Below are positions 54,095-63,892 of a stretch of DNA of 64,000 nucleotides, piece by piece; within the stretch, counting starts at the first letter, position 1, and each line of letters starts with the position of its first letter. The position numbers and the translations under genes are program-made. The stretch covers positions 186,001 to 250,000 of the forward strand of contig CASDPA010000001.1 of assembly GCA_949282255.1 (NCBI GenBank), read 5' to 3'. The notes under the pieces were generated by a model. The model ran no database searches, was not told where the DNA came from, and worked only from the letters and a program-made list of their open reading frames with translations. This stretch comes from an uncultured Spirochaetales bacterium (GTDB lineage Bacteria; Spirochaetota; Spirochaetia; Sphaerochaetales; Sphaerochaetaceae).

Positions 54095-54810
54095 AGGTTC
54101 TCTGGAGCATGGAGATATCCGAATTCCCTGAATAAGAGATTTATGTTGGTATGCCTTTCCAAGCTTCTTGTTTCTTTTCTGATTTCATCCCATGACTGTT
54201 GGAAATTTTCTCCAAGAGGCTGACCTTCATTTTCAATATAGTATAGAAATGCTTCCCAATCCTTGTTAAAGCGTGAAGAGAAGCTGTCGGCAAGGCTTGT
54301 CTTTCTGCTGTCGTTCATGCTTTCCTCTTTTCCATAGAGCGCATGTTCCAGATTGCGGGACATGTAATAAAGCCTGTATGGCGTCTCATCGTTGATGCTT
54401 CTTTCTTCTGAAAGGATGTTCATATTCTTTCTTTTCTTATGGTTCCTGGCTTTGATCGATGAGACATATGCTGTTTCAATATGATCGCAATGGTATACTA
54501 TTTTTTGTGCCTCAGGGTTTTCCACTATATTTTCGTTACTTATGAAAACCCCGTCAGTATCGGTTATTTGGAACACTGCAAGGATATCACTTTTTTTTAA
54601 TGCATAGCGCTTCATCTCCATTCTTACGATATCGCGGACATCGTCCATGACCGATCCCTTTTCTTTATCGTGGGTGAGTATCGGATCCCCATGGGCAATG
54701 TGGAATTTTATTTCGTTATGGTTGAAGAAGGCCTTCATTATGTAGTAGAGGGCGTTCTCATCGGTCTGGCCCTCGCATATGAGCAGTACGAGCTTCTTAC
54801 TTCTCTTCAT
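54091..54810 (-). CDS. TOPRIM-like partner of an AAA/ABC ATPase (candidate defence effector)
   Basis: A 239-residue protein of a family I do not know by an accepted name. It starts MKRSKKLVLLICEGQTDENALYYI, where LICEGQTDE resembles the glutamate motif of TOPRIM and RloB-like proteins, and has an aspartate pair in QITDTDGVFI near residue 83 that could complete a metal site. A conserved-looking YYMSRNLEHALYG lies near residue 150. Its ATG overlaps the end of the ATPase gene by 14 bases. ATPase plus TOPRIM pairs occur in OLD/Gabija, PARIS and RloAB-type systems. Function is inferred from architecture only. Confidence 0.6.
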   Translation of the reverse strand: MKRSKKLVLLICEGQTDENALYYIMKAFFNHNEIKFHIAHGDPILTHDKEKGSVMDDVRDIVRMEMKRYALKKSDILAVFQITDTDGVFISNENIVENPEAQKIVYHCDHIETAYVSSIKARNHKKRKNMNILSEERSINDETPYRLYYMSRNLEHALYGKEESMNDSRKTSLADSFSSRFNKDWEAFLYYIENEGQPLGENFQQSWDEIRKETRSLERHTNINLLFREFGYLHAPENL

Positions 54811-56182
54811 CCTCCCTCCATGCCTTTCTCAAAGCCATACCGATCTCATGGCTGTCTGTTTCCTCGTAGATGTTCTCCTTTGTGCCACCAAGCAGAATAC
54901 TCCTGATGTAGACGTCCCTGAGGTTGTTCGTGTTCTTGATGTTTGTCATGCGGATATATCTGTTATCGGGATTTGAAGTGCTGAAAATGACGGAATCCTT
55001 ATCGATCATCTCCAATATCCTGAGATTATGGCTTGTGAAGATCATCTGCCCCTTCGCTCCCTGGCTGAATACCGATATGAGCTCTCCTAAAAGGTATTCG
55101 AAGATGCTTGCATCAAATTCATCGATCACAAGGCATACCGACGGGTTGTTGTATACGCATAGCAGTATGTTGAGTATCGAGATTATTTTTATTATTCCCT
55201 CCGACTCGAATCTGAGCGGGATAGCTTTACCGTTCTTGAGGGATACTATTTCTATCCTGACCCCTTTCTTGCCGCTGTCGGTAAGCTCTTCTCCCGCGGT
55301 ATACAGTCCAAGCTCAAGGTGTGGGACTATTGCCGACAGCACGGTGTTCATTTCCTTGATCATGCGCCTTAGTTGTTTTTCTTCCTCAATTGTCAGCACC
55401 TGGCTATGCCTTAAATCGATTGTAAGCTGTCCAAGAGAAGCCATCCCTTGTGTATTTTTCTTTTGGAATGAGAGGTGGAGCTTGTCATCCTTTCCGATTC
55501 CTGATTCCCTCGTGCTCAGGACCACAAGCGAGGTTTCCGCATAGCTTCTTATCGTCGAGATAGGCATTGCATAATCTTCTTTGAAATCGCCTTCTAGCCT
55601 AGAGAAGACATCAAAACCACCATCCCTACCGAAGATGAATGAGCTTGCTGTCCGTTCGGCCATGCGGGAGGCTACCATCAGATCCAAGGCTGTGTTTTTT
55701 GATGCTTTGACTATTCTTTTGAACGTTGCCTCCGGCTTGAAATCAAGGCTGCCCTGTTCATAGCGTATCAGAACCTTCTCCCTGCCATATCCATTTTCCT
55801 GTTTTTTTCTGACACTGAGGATCTCCGAATCGATAAAAGCCTTGCCGTCTTTTGATGCGACCGATATGCGGTAGGTGTAAAGACCCAGCGTCTCCATTCT
55901 TGAATCAAGAATCCGGAGGGTTAGGCTTATCGTTGCTTTGGAGCTGTCGACGTTTATATAGGAGGCGGCATCATCTTCCAATGCTTTACCGCAGAGGATG
56001 CGCTGTAGCATGCAGAAGGCATCTATTACTGCTGTCTTTCCACTGCCGTTCTGCCCGTATATCCCAAGTATGTCTGCTGTCCTTGTTTCCTTTTTCAATG
56101 CAGAAGGCATCTGGAATTTTCCATGCCTCACATTCTTGAAATCCTCAAGTTCCATTTCTTCAAGTCTGACTGTCATATTCAT
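54797..56182 (-). CDS. AAA-15/21-type (OLD/RloA-like) ATPase
   Basis: A 461-residue ABC-type ATPase. Walker A reads GIYGQNGSGKTAVI near residue 40, a signature-like RFESEGIIKII lies near residue 330, Walker B VCLVIDEFDASI near residue 355 and the switch histidine in IFTSHNLRIL near residue 387. About 270 residues of insert separate the two halves. AGGAG precedes the ATG by six bases. The downstream TOPRIM-like gene overlaps by 14 bases, so the two are a translational unit. The family is common among chromosomal defence genes, but housekeeping roles are possible. Confidence 0.8.
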   Translation of the reverse strand: MNMTVRLEEMELEDFKNVRHGKFQMPSALKKETRTADILGIYGQNGSGKTAVIDAFCMLQRILCGKALEDDAASYINVDSSKATISLTLRILDSRMETLGLYTYRISVASKDGKAFIDSEILSVRKKQENGYGREKVLIRYEQGSLDFKPEATFKRIVKASKNTALDLMVASRMAERTASSFIFGRDGGFDVFSRLEGDFKEDYAMPISTIRSYAETSLVVLSTRESGIGKDDKLHLSFQKKNTQGMASLGQLTIDLRHSQVLTIEEEKQLRRMIKEMNTVLSAIVPHLELGLYTAGEELTDSGKKGVRIEIVSLKNGKAIPLRFESEGIIKIISILNILLCVYNNPSVCLVIDEFDASIFEYLLGELISVFSQGAKGQMIFTSHNLRILEMIDKDSVIFSTSNPDNRYIRMTNIKNTNNLRDVYIRSILLGGTKENIYEETDSHEIGMALRKAWREDEEK

Positions 56183-56367
56183 GGATATCTCCTAATATAA
56201 TAATAACTAAATTTTTGAAATTAGCAAAATTAATTGCAAAAAAGGAATAAAAAATACCGTTTTTACATATTGATTTTAAATTATTTCACAGCTTTGATGT
56301 CGGTTCCTATTATTTATCTGTGCATTCAATCGAATTTGTATGATGGATGCACCGGCTGTTTTGAGCA

Positions 56368-56396
56368 AAAAAAACCCGGATATGTTCCAATCCGGG
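56368..56396 (-). terminator. terminator of leuS
   Basis: A 7-bp stem (CCCGGAT with ATCCGGG) around eight bases, followed on the minus strand by seven or eight T. Confidence 0.85.
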
Positions 56397-56414
56397 CATC
56401 TATGAAAAGGCTTG

Positions 56415-58931
56415 CTATTTTACAACAATGTTGACAAGCTTATTAGGAACTACGATTTCCTTTACAATCGTCTTTCCCTCGGTCCATTGCTTTGTCTTCT
56501 CGTCGTTTCTGACGGCTTCCAGCACGGCATCCTTTTCCGCATTATGCGGCATCATTATCCTGCTTCTGAGCTTACCGTTGATCTGTACAACGATCTCCAC
56601 CTCGTCATCGAGACATTTCTTCTCATCCCATGTTGGCCATTTTTCTTTGGAGATGCTGGGCTCGTGACCAAGCAGGGCCCACATCTCCTCTGCAATGTGC
56701 GGAGTGTAGGGGCTCATAAGAAGGGCAAGGATCTCAAGGGTTTTCTTCGGCACGGTCTCAAGCTTGTTGAGCTCGTTGACGAACACCATCATCTGGCTGA
56801 TTGCCGTGTTGAAGTTGAGAGTTTCCGTATCCTGGCTGACCTTCTTAATGGTCTTGTTCATGAGCTTGTCCAGCTCTTTGTCCAGCTCTTTGTCCTCGAT
56901 GTTCTTCTCGGTAATGATCCTCCAAACCCTATCTAGGAATCGGTAGACTCCCATAAAGCCTGCAGTGGCCCAAGGCTTGCTTTCTGTGAGCGGTCCCATG
57001 AACATCTCATACATCCTTACCGAATCGGCACCGTAGTCGCGGATGAAATCATCCGGATTGATGACGTTCTTGAGACTCTTGCTCATCTTTGCAGTAACCT
57101 GGGTTACCTCTTCACCAGTTTCGGTTTCAATGAATTTACCGGGTGAAATTTCGCTTACCTTATCCACAGGTACTAGGGATTTGTTCTTTTTCTGGTATGC
57201 GAAACTTGTGATCATGCCCTGGTTGACAAGCCTCTGGAACGGCTCCTTGGTGCTTACAAGTCCGAGATCGTAGAGCACCTTGTGCCAGAACCTTGAATAG
57301 AGCAGATGCAGCACGGCATGCTCGGTTCCTCCGACATAAAGGTCTACAGGCATCCAGTACTTTTCTTTTTCAGGGTCTATGAACCTATCCTTGTTCTTGG
57401 GATCGATATATCTGAGATAGTACCAGCAAGAGCCTGCCCACTGAGGCATCGTATTGGTCTCCCTCTTTGCATCGGCTCCACATACGGGGCACTTGGTATT
57501 TACCCATTCCGGGACGTTGACAAGTGGACTCTCGCCGGTTCCCGACGGTTCGTACTTTGTGACCTCAGGCAGGGTGAGGGGAAGCTCTTCGTCAGGAACA
57601 GCCACCGTTCCGCATTTCGGACAGTGTATGAGAGGAAGGGGTTCTCCCCAATACCTTTGGCGGCTGAAGATCCAGTCGCGGAGCTTGTAGTTGACAGCCT
57701 TGTGCCCGCACTTATGCTCCTCAAGCCATGAAATCATCTTGTTGATTGCATCTTCCTTGTTGAGTCCGTCGAGCCATTGGGAATTGACATGTATCCCGTC
57801 TTCGGTCCAGGCCTGGGTCTGCACATCAACATCGCTCTTTAAGACCTCGATTATCGGGAGACCGAATTTCTTTGCAAACTCCCAGTCCCTGTCATCATGT
57901 GCAGGAACAGCCATGATTGCACCGGTGCCGTAGCTTATGAGTACATAATCGGCAATCCAAATCGGAATCCTCTCCCCGTTGACGGGATTGATGGCATATG
58001 ATCCGGAGAATACACCTGTCTTATCCTTTGCAAGGTCCGTCCTTTCCAAATCACTTTTGTGTTTGGTATCCTCAAGATACTTTTCGACTGCAGCCTTCTG
58101 CTCCTTTGTGGTGAGCTTGGAGACGAGAGGATGCTCTGGAGCGATGACCATGTAGGTTGCACCGAAGAGGGTATCACAGCGGGTGGTGTATACCTCGAGG
58201 GTATCGTCGAAATTCTCAAGTTTGAAGAATACAGCAGCCCCTTCGCTCTTTCCAATCCAATTGCGCTGCATCGTCTTTACGCTTTCCGGCCAGTCGAGAG
58301 TGTCGAGATCCTCGAGCAGACGGTCGGCATAAGCTGTGATCTTCAATATCCACTGCCTAATGTTCTTTTTCTCAACCTTCGTTCCGCATCTCTCGCAGTG
58401 TCCTTCCTTAACTTCCTCATTGGCAAGTCCTGTCTTGCAGCTGGGACACCAATTGATCGGTGTGCTCGCTTCATAGGCCAGCCCCTTTTCAAAGAGCTTC
58501 TTGAAAATCCACTGTGTCCAGTGATAATACTCGGGATCACAGGTTGCTATCTCCCTGTCCCAATCGTATGAGAACCCGAGGCTCTTGAGCTGACGGGTGA
58601 AGTTCTCCATGTTCTTCTTTGTTGTTGTGTACGGATGTGTGCCGGTCTTGATTGCATAGTTTTCCGCAGGGAGTCCGAAAGCATCAAAGCCCATCGGGTG
58701 AAGTACATTGTAGCCGTTCATCCTGAGATATCTTGAATAGATGTCGGTCGCTGTATAGCCTTCGGGGTGTCCCACATGGAGTCCTGCTCCGGATGGGTAG
58801 GGGAACATGTCGAGGACGTATTTTCTCTTTTCCTCCGGCACCGATTCATCTTCGATGGTTCTGAAAGTCTTATTTTTCTCCCAGTATTTCTGCCACTTTT
58901 TTTCTATTTCGTTGAAAGGATACTTGCTCAT
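56415..58931 (-). CDS. leuS: leucyl-tRNA synthetase
   Basis: Charges tRNA-Leu; 838 residues, normal bacterial size. The HIGH motif is GLHVGHPEG near residue 50, the editing domain follows with its conserved threonine-rich [15 protein letters not shown], a zinc-type insert has CPKCG and CPVCG, and the KMSKS motif is AKMSKSLKN near residue 610. No Shine-Dalgarno precedes the ATG; a TATCAT box ends seven bases upstream, so the mRNA should be leaderless or nearly so. It is transcribed alone. Confidence 0.97.
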   Translation of the reverse strand: MSKYPFNEIEKKWQKYWEKNKTFRTIEDESVPEEKRKYVLDMFPYPSGAGLHVGHPEGYTATDIYSRYLRMNGYNVLHPMGFDAFGLPAENYAIKTGTHPYTTTKKNMENFTRQLKSLGFSYDWDREIATCDPEYYHWTQWIFKKLFEKGLAYEASTPINWCPSCKTGLANEEVKEGHCERCGTKVEKKNIRQWILKITAYADRLLEDLDTLDWPESVKTMQRNWIGKSEGAAVFFKLENFDDTLEVYTTRCDTLFGATYMVIAPEHPLVSKLTTKEQKAAVEKYLEDTKHKSDLERTDLAKDKTGVFSGSYAINPVNGERIPIWIADYVLISYGTGAIMAVPAHDDRDWEFAKKFGLPIIEVLKSDVDVQTQAWTEDGIHVNSQWLDGLNKEDAINKMISWLEEHKCGHKAVNYKLRDWIFSRQRYWGEPLPLIHCPKCGTVAVPDEELPLTLPEVTKYEPSGTGESPLVNVPEWVNTKCPVCGADAKRETNTMPQWAGSCWYYLRYIDPKNKDRFIDPEKEKYWMPVDLYVGGTEHAVLHLLYSRFWHKVLYDLGLVSTKEPFQRLVNQGMITSFAYQKKNKSLVPVDKVSEISPGKFIETETGEEVTQVTAKMSKSLKNVINPDDFIRDYGADSVRMYEMFMGPLTESKPWATAGFMGVYRFLDRVWRIITEKNIEDKELDKELDKLMNKTIKKVSQDTETLNFNTAISQMMVFVNELNKLETVPKKTLEILALLMSPYTPHIAEEMWALLGHEPSISKEKWPTWDEKKCLDDEVEIVVQINGKLRSRIMMPHNAEKDAVLEAVRNDEKTKQWTEGKTIVKEIVVPNKLVNIVVK

Positions 58932-58938
58932 ACGGCTA

Positions 58939-58967
58939 ATGATAATGTCTTACCCTTTTTTATTCAA
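58939..58967 (-). promoter_or_regulatory. promoter of leuS, predicted near-leaderless
   Basis: TTGAAT, 17-base spacer, TATCAT, then seven bases to the ATG. Confidence 0.6.
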
Positions 58968-58989
58968 TAAACGCCGCATGGGGGATGTT

Positions 58990-59952
58990 TCATTTCTTCC
59001 CCATGGCTTCGATCTGGCGCTTTATCCTTGAAGCGTTGAATCCCGAAAATGGATAGAAAGGCAAAAGGGCATCCATCAAGAGAAGAGGAAGGGTCAGATC
59101 CGGTCGTCCGGAGATTGTCGCCAATACCGCTTCCACGGCTATTGCAGCACCTCCTGCTGCTGCAAGAATAAGGCGCTTTTCACCCATTTTCCAATTTCCT
59201 CCCTTTACATACACCCCGGCAATCGGAGGGAGGAAAAATGGCAATGCGAGAGCTGATATCAGGCTGTACAAAAGACTTGTGTCCCAGTTTATAAGTATTG
59301 AGTATCTCCATCCGAGCACAAGTTTCATCACAAGGCACCGGCCAAGCGAAAGGATAAGCGTTATGCAAAGGCTTTCGAGTATCGGCGCTTTTGTCCTGAA
59401 AGCGAATATGAGCGTGGATGCGATGGAGAAAAAAGCCAGGTAGAGCCAATCTGCAATGCTTTCCTTTTTGATGCTTCTTCCTTTTCCGCGATGCCATAAA
59501 AAGTAGCCGAAATCAAAGAAATGGCTCATGCGCTTCCATACTTTCACCATACCGATGCCAAAGGTCCTGATTTGTGAAAAAAGGCCCATTATCCTCATGT
59601 CTGTGCAAAAGAGCTTGAATGAAGAGGGGTTGTCCCCCTCGATCAAAAGCAGGATTTCGTCGCATCCTTCTTTTTCAAGGTGTGAAACCATCTCTTCTTT
59701 CAGTGCTGATGCAGTTCCTTTACCCCTCGCTTCCTTTTGGGTGTACAGCCATCCTATATAGCCGATTTTCTTGCCACCTGGTATGGTGAATACATCGGCA
59801 TTGCAGCCACCTGTGATTCTTCCGTATTCTCTTGAAACGACAGTATGTTCCTTCTTCAGAAAGAAGATGCTGTGGTATGACGGGCTGAAACATGATGCCA
59901 TCAGATCTGCCGTCTCTTCAATTTCATCATCCTTGATCAGGGAAGTGTCCAT
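58990..59952 (-). CDS. GNAT acetyltransferase fused to a multi-helix membrane domain
   Basis: A 320-residue protein in two parts. Residues about 1-135 are a GNAT fold (ITGGCNADVF, then YIGWLYTQKEARGKGTASALKEE as the acetyl-CoA loop). Residues about 165-320 have five or six hydrophobic helices and end LMDALLPFYPFSGFNASRI, a stretch loosely like the third motif of site-2 proteases; no HExxH is seen. The start ATG 59952 is chosen because a CATAAT box ends six bases before it; ATGs upstream would lie before transcription start. Substrate unknown. Confidence 0.75.
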   Translation of the reverse strand: MDTSLIKDDEIEETADLMASCFSPSYHSIFFLKKEHTVVSREYGRITGGCNADVFTIPGGKKIGYIGWLYTQKEARGKGTASALKEEMVSHLEKEGCDEILLLIEGDNPSSFKLFCTDMRIMGLFSQIRTFGIGMVKVWKRMSHFFDFGYFLWHRGKGRSIKKESIADWLYLAFFSIASTLIFAFRTKAPILESLCITLILSLGRCLVMKLVLGWRYSILINWDTSLLYSLISALALPFFLPPIAGVYVKGGNWKMGEKRLILAAAGGAAIAVEAVLATISGRPDLTLPLLLMDALLPFYPFSGFNASRIKRQIEAMGKK

Positions 59953-59958
59953 GTCCAT

Positions 59959-59987
59959 ATTATGACTTCTTACATGGTTTAAGGCAA
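59959..59987 (-). promoter_or_regulatory. promoter of the GNAT-membrane gene, predicted leaderless
   Basis: TTGCCT, 17-base spacer, CATAAT, then ATGGAC and the ATG used as start. This promoter lies inside the longer ORF. Confidence 0.58.
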
Positions 59988-60057
59988 TATCGGAGAATTT
60001 ATGGCCCATACGTAACTTGCTGCATGTATGCAGTTATATAAAATATATAAGCGTTGT

Positions 60058-60087
60058 TTGCATTTATACGGTTATTTAGGGTATAGT
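60058..60087 (+). promoter_or_regulatory. promoter of parE-parC
   Basis: TTGCAT, 18-base spacer, TATAGT. Predicted start near 60094, two bases before the second in-frame ATG. Confidence 0.55.
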
Positions 60088-60095
60088 TTATGAAT

Positions 60096-61898
60096 ATGGG
60101 CACAGCAAAATATACGGAAGCGGACGTATTGTCCCTCTCTCCGCTGGAGCATATCAGGCGGAGGCCTGGGATGTACATCGGCCGATTGGGAAACGGATCC
60201 CATATCGACGATGGGATATACATCCTTTTGAAGGAAGTCATAGACAACTCGATAGATGAATTCGTGATGGGTTATGGCAGCAAGATAATCATCACCGTTC
60301 TGGATAACAAGGTTACGGTGCGCGACTACGGAAGAGGCATACCACTGGGTGCTGTTGTTGATTGCGTCAGCAAGATAAACACAGGTGCAAAATATACGGG
60401 GGATGCTTTCCAGTATTCCGTCGGCCTCAATGGGGTCGGAACCAAGGCAGTGAACGCCTTGAGCTCCTATTTCCTGGTCACATCCTTCCGTGACGGCAAA
60501 TCCATGACTGCCTCTTTTGGACGTGGTGTTCTCAAAAGCAAGAAGGAGGCGAAGACCGAGGAGCCGAACGGCACATATTTCGAGTTCATCCCCGACAAGG
60601 AGATTTTCGGCGATTACCAGTTCAACGATGATTATATAAGAAGCAGGTTGAACAACTATGCCTATTTGAATACTGGTCTTGTGCTTTCGTTCAACCGGGA
60701 GATCATCAAAAGTCAGAACGGACTGATGGATCTTCTGGCAAAGGAGCTCGGGGATGTGGCGCTTTACGATGTGATCCATTATAAGAGCCAAAGGCTTGAA
60801 ATCGCTTTTACTCATACCTCCAGCTACGGAGAAAACTATTTTTCTTATGTCAACGGGCAGCACACCTCCGATGGGGGAACACATCTGGCGGCTTTCAAGG
60901 AAGGCTTCTTGAAAGGCATCAACGAATATTTCAAAAAGAATTGGGCGGCCCCCGAGATAAGGGATGGCATTGTCGGAGCGATAGCCATCAAGCTCAAGGA
61001 TCCGATTTTTGAAAGCCAGACGAAGAACAAGCTTGGTAACACCGACGTCAAGAGCTGGATCGTGCCTGAGGTCAAGGAGGCTGTTGTCGATGCGTTGATG
61101 AAGAATACCAAGACGGCACAGGCGATGCAGGCAAAGATCGTTTCCAACGAACAGGTCCATAAGGAGGAGCAGACGGTCAGAAACGGCGCGAGGGAGAAGG
61201 CCAAGAAGACAAGCATAAATATCCAGAAGCTTAAAGATTGCAAATATCATCTTTCGGACCGTTCCAACGCCCATAGGGAAGAGGCTGAAAAGTCGATGAT
61301 TTTTTTGACCGAGGGTGATTCTGCCTCAGGAACGATCACAAAGACCAGGAAGCCCGAGTACCAGGCTGTTTTCTCTCTCCGCGGAAAGCTTTATAACGTG
61401 GAAGGTCAGAAAAGAAGCATCATCTACAAGCATGACGAGCTGTACAACATCATGGCCGCCCTTGGCATTGAGGAGGATCTTGAGAACCTGAGGTATGCCA
61501 AAGTCGTCATCGCAACCGATGCGGATAACGACGGCTACCATATCAGGAATCTGATAATGACATACTTCCTCACTTATTTTGAGGAGCTTGTCACACAGGG
61601 GCATCTGTATATTCTTGAGACGCCTCTTTTCAGGGTGCGCAACAAGCAGAAGGTCATCTATTGCTACAGTGAGAAGGAAAGGGATGAGGCTGTGAGCAAG
61701 ATGAAAGGAGCCGAGATAACCAGGTTCAAGGGCCTTGGAGAAATAGACCCCAAGGAGTTTGGACAGTTCATCGGCGAGGATATCAAGCTCATTCCTGTCT
61801 CCATTTCCTCCATAAAGGAAACCAGGGAAGTCATGGATTTCTGCATGGGAGACAATACCCCTAAGAGAAGGGAATACATCATGGAGAATCTTATCTGA
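60096..61898 (+). CDS. parE: topoisomerase IV subunit B (ParE)
   Basis: ATPase subunit of the chromosome decatenase, 600 residues. It has RRRPGMYIGRLGNG, KEVIDNSIDEFVMGYG and GLNGVGTKAVNAL, and in the TOPRIM part TEGDSASGTITKTRKPEYQ and DADNDGYHIRNLIMTYFL. The EGDSASG variant and GDGSHIDDGI-like opening resemble Bacteroidota-type ParE more than GyrB. ATG 60096 is favoured over 60090 because the promoter would start transcription at about 60094; neither has a clear ribosome site. parC overlaps its stop codon. Confidence 0.92.
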   Translation: MGTAKYTEADVLSLSPLEHIRRRPGMYIGRLGNGSHIDDGIYILLKEVIDNSIDEFVMGYGSKIIITVLDNKVTVRDYGRGIPLGAVVDCVSKINTGAKYTGDAFQYSVGLNGVGTKAVNALSSYFLVTSFRDGKSMTASFGRGVLKSKKEAKTEEPNGTYFEFIPDKEIFGDYQFNDDYIRSRLNNYAYLNTGLVLSFNREIIKSQNGLMDLLAKELGDVALYDVIHYKSQRLEIAFTHTSSYGENYFSYVNGQHTSDGGTHLAAFKEGFLKGINEYFKKNWAAPEIRDGIVGAIAIKLKDPIFESQTKNKLGNTDVKSWIVPEVKEAVVDALMKNTKTAQAMQAKIVSNEQVHKEEQTVRNGAREKAKKTSINIQKLKDCKYHLSDRSNAHREEAEKSMIFLTEGDSASGTITKTRKPEYQAVFSLRGKLYNVEGQKRSIIYKHDELYNIMAALGIEEDLENLRYAKVVIATDADNDGYHIRNLIMTYFLTYFEELVTQGHLYILETPLFRVRNKQKVIYCYSEKERDEAVSKMKGAEITRFKGLGEIDPKEFGQFIGEDIKLIPVSISSIKETREVMDFCMGDNTPKRREYIMENLI

Positions 61899-63892
61899 TG
61901 GCACACGCGGACGAATTATACAAGATAAATTTTTTGGAATATGCGAGCTATGTTATCAGGGAGAGGGCCATCCCTGATATCGAGGATGGTCTCAAGCCTG
62001 TCCAGAGGAGAATCCTCCATACGCTTTTTGAGATGGATGATGGCCGGTTCATGAAGGTTGCGAACGTCGTTGGAGCAACGATGAAATACCATCCTCATGG
62101 AGACAGCTCCATATATGAGGCCTTGGTGAATCTCGCCAATTGCGATCTCTTCATAGACCGCCAGGGTAATTATGGTAACTTCCTTACCGGTGATGGTGCG
62201 GCCGCGGCCAGGTACATCGAATGCCGTCTTCTGCCATTTGCCCGCAAGGTGCTTTATTCTCCGGAAATCACCGAATATATAGATTCATACGATGGCAGGA
62301 ACAAGGAGACCGTGGTGTTTCCTGCAAAGATTCCAGTAGTGGTCATCCAAGGTACTCAGGGAATTGCCGTCGGAATGTCCACTCAGATACTTCCACACAA
62401 TCTTGTGGAGGTTTTGGAAGCACAAAAGGCGGCCCTGAGAGGGGAGGAGTTCCAAATCTATCCCGATTTTCCAGGTGGAGGCATTTTGGATGTCTCGGAT
62501 TATGCAGATGGAACGGGAAAGGTCGTGATACGTGCAAAGCTCAATGCCAGCGATCCTAAAAAGCTTGTTATCGAGGAACTCCCGTACGGGGTTACTTCGG
62601 AGCGGATGATCGCCAGCATAGAGGAGGCCAATAAGAACGGTCAGCTCAAGATAGACAAGATAGAAGACTATACCGCTGACAAAGCCTGCATTGAGATCAA
62701 ATGGCAGAGAAACACCTATTCCAAGGACATGGTGGATGTGCTTTATGCGACCACCGATTGCCAGGTGAAGGTCAGCCTTAATCCTCTTGTGATAAAGGAC
62801 GGTCTGCCTCATGTGGTCCCGATTTCGGAGCAGATAAAATATCATGCCGATCATCTTATCAAGGTCCTTACGGCAGAGCTTAATATCGAGAAGGGACATC
62901 TTGAGGACAAGCTCAGGATGCGTACCCTTGAGCGCATATTCATCGAGGAGCGGGTTTATAAAAAGATTGAGAACAAGACCACACAGGAGGCTGTTGAGAA
63001 AGCTGTGATTTCCGGCATGCAGCCGTTTATGCATGAGGTTGGTGATATTCCTCTTTCTGCAGAGGATATCGACCGTCTCTTGAAGATCCCAATCCGTAGG
63101 ATTTCATTGTTCGATATCGATAAGAACCGGGAGGAGATAAATGAGATCAATGCCCGTATAAGCGCTGTTGACGACCACCTTGCACATATTGTCGATTATG
63201 CCGTTTCCTATATCGACGAACTGCTCGACATGGTCGATAAGCAAGCCCATGAACGGAAGACTGTCGTATCTTCCTTCGAGTCCCTTTCCGCAAAGCAGGT
63301 CGCTGTAAGGAATATGGACCTTAGGTATGACAAGGAAACCGGATATATCGGAACCAATATCAAGACTGGAGAGGTTCTGATGAAGGTCAGCCCGTTCGAT
63401 AAGATATTCTATATGAAGAATAATGGTGAATACCGGGTTACAAACGTCAGCGACAGGGAATTCATCGGAACAGATGGCTTGGCTTATTTCAATTATGGCG
63501 AGAAAGAGATCATAGTTAAAGAGATCTTCACCATCATTTATACGGAGAAGTCAAAGCTGGACCAGAAAAAGATATGTTATATAAAGAGGTTCCAGATTTC
63601 ATCCTTCACCACAGGAAAGCTTTACTCTGTGCTTAAAAACCCGAATGCTAAGATCAAGAAGTTCTCCCTCTATCCGGCTGCGGTCATCTTCCTGCAGTAT
63701 AAGAAGGGCAAAGGCTACAAGATGCTCGAGGAGAAGATGCGTTTTGCTGATTTCCGGGTCCAAAAAAGTCCGAGCGGAGGAGGTGTGCGCTTGACTGCAA
63801 AGGAAATAGAAAAGATTGCAATCAGGCAGACTAAAGACACCTCGACATCAGAAGAGGCATCTCCCGATCTTTTCGAGGAGGATGAGGATTGA
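61898..63892 (+). CDS. parC: topoisomerase IV subunit A (ParC)
   Basis: Breakage-reunion subunit, 664 residues, shorter than the gyrA product at 6.4-9 kb. It has DIEDGLKPVQRRILH, the quinolone-region HPHGDSSIYEAL with serine kept, and the active-site AAARYIECRL with tyrosine. No GyrA box is present, which separates it from gyrase; the C-terminal domain is short. Its ATG overlaps the parE stop (TGATG). The C-terminus is rich in acidic residues. Pairing with parE supports topoisomerase IV function. Confidence 0.92.
   Translation: MAHADELYKINFLEYASYVIRERAIPDIEDGLKPVQRRILHTLFEMDDGRFMKVANVVGATMKYHPHGDSSIYEALVNLANCDLFIDRQGNYGNFLTGDGAAAARYIECRLLPFARKVLYSPEITEYIDSYDGRNKETVVFPAKIPVVVIQGTQGIAVGMSTQILPHNLVEVLEAQKAALRGEEFQIYPDFPGGGILDVSDYADGTGKVVIRAKLNASDPKKLVIEELPYGVTSERMIASIEEANKNGQLKIDKIEDYTADKACIEIKWQRNTYSKDMVDVLYATTDCQVKVSLNPLVIKDGLPHVVPISEQIKYHADHLIKVLTAELNIEKGHLEDKLRMRTLERIFIEERVYKKIENKTTQEAVEKAVISGMQPFMHEVGDIPLSAEDIDRLLKIPIRRISLFDIDKNREEINEINARISAVDDHLAHIVDYAVSYIDELLDMVDKQAHERKTVVSSFESLSAKQVAVRNMDLRYDKETGYIGTNIKTGEVLMKVSPFDKIFYMKNNGEYRVTNVSDREFIGTDGLAYFNYGEKEIIVKEIFTIIYTEKSKLDQKKICYIKRFQISSFTTGKLYSVLKNPNAKIKKFSLYPAAVIFLQYKKGKGYKMLEEKMRFADFRVQKSPSGGGVRLTAKEIEKIAIRQTKDTSTSEEASPDLFEEDED

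Noticed and set aside
60072-61274. A 400-codon ORF on the minus strand opposite parE
   Set aside because: It mirrors parE codon by codon, has no ribosome site or family motif, and parE is clearly coding.
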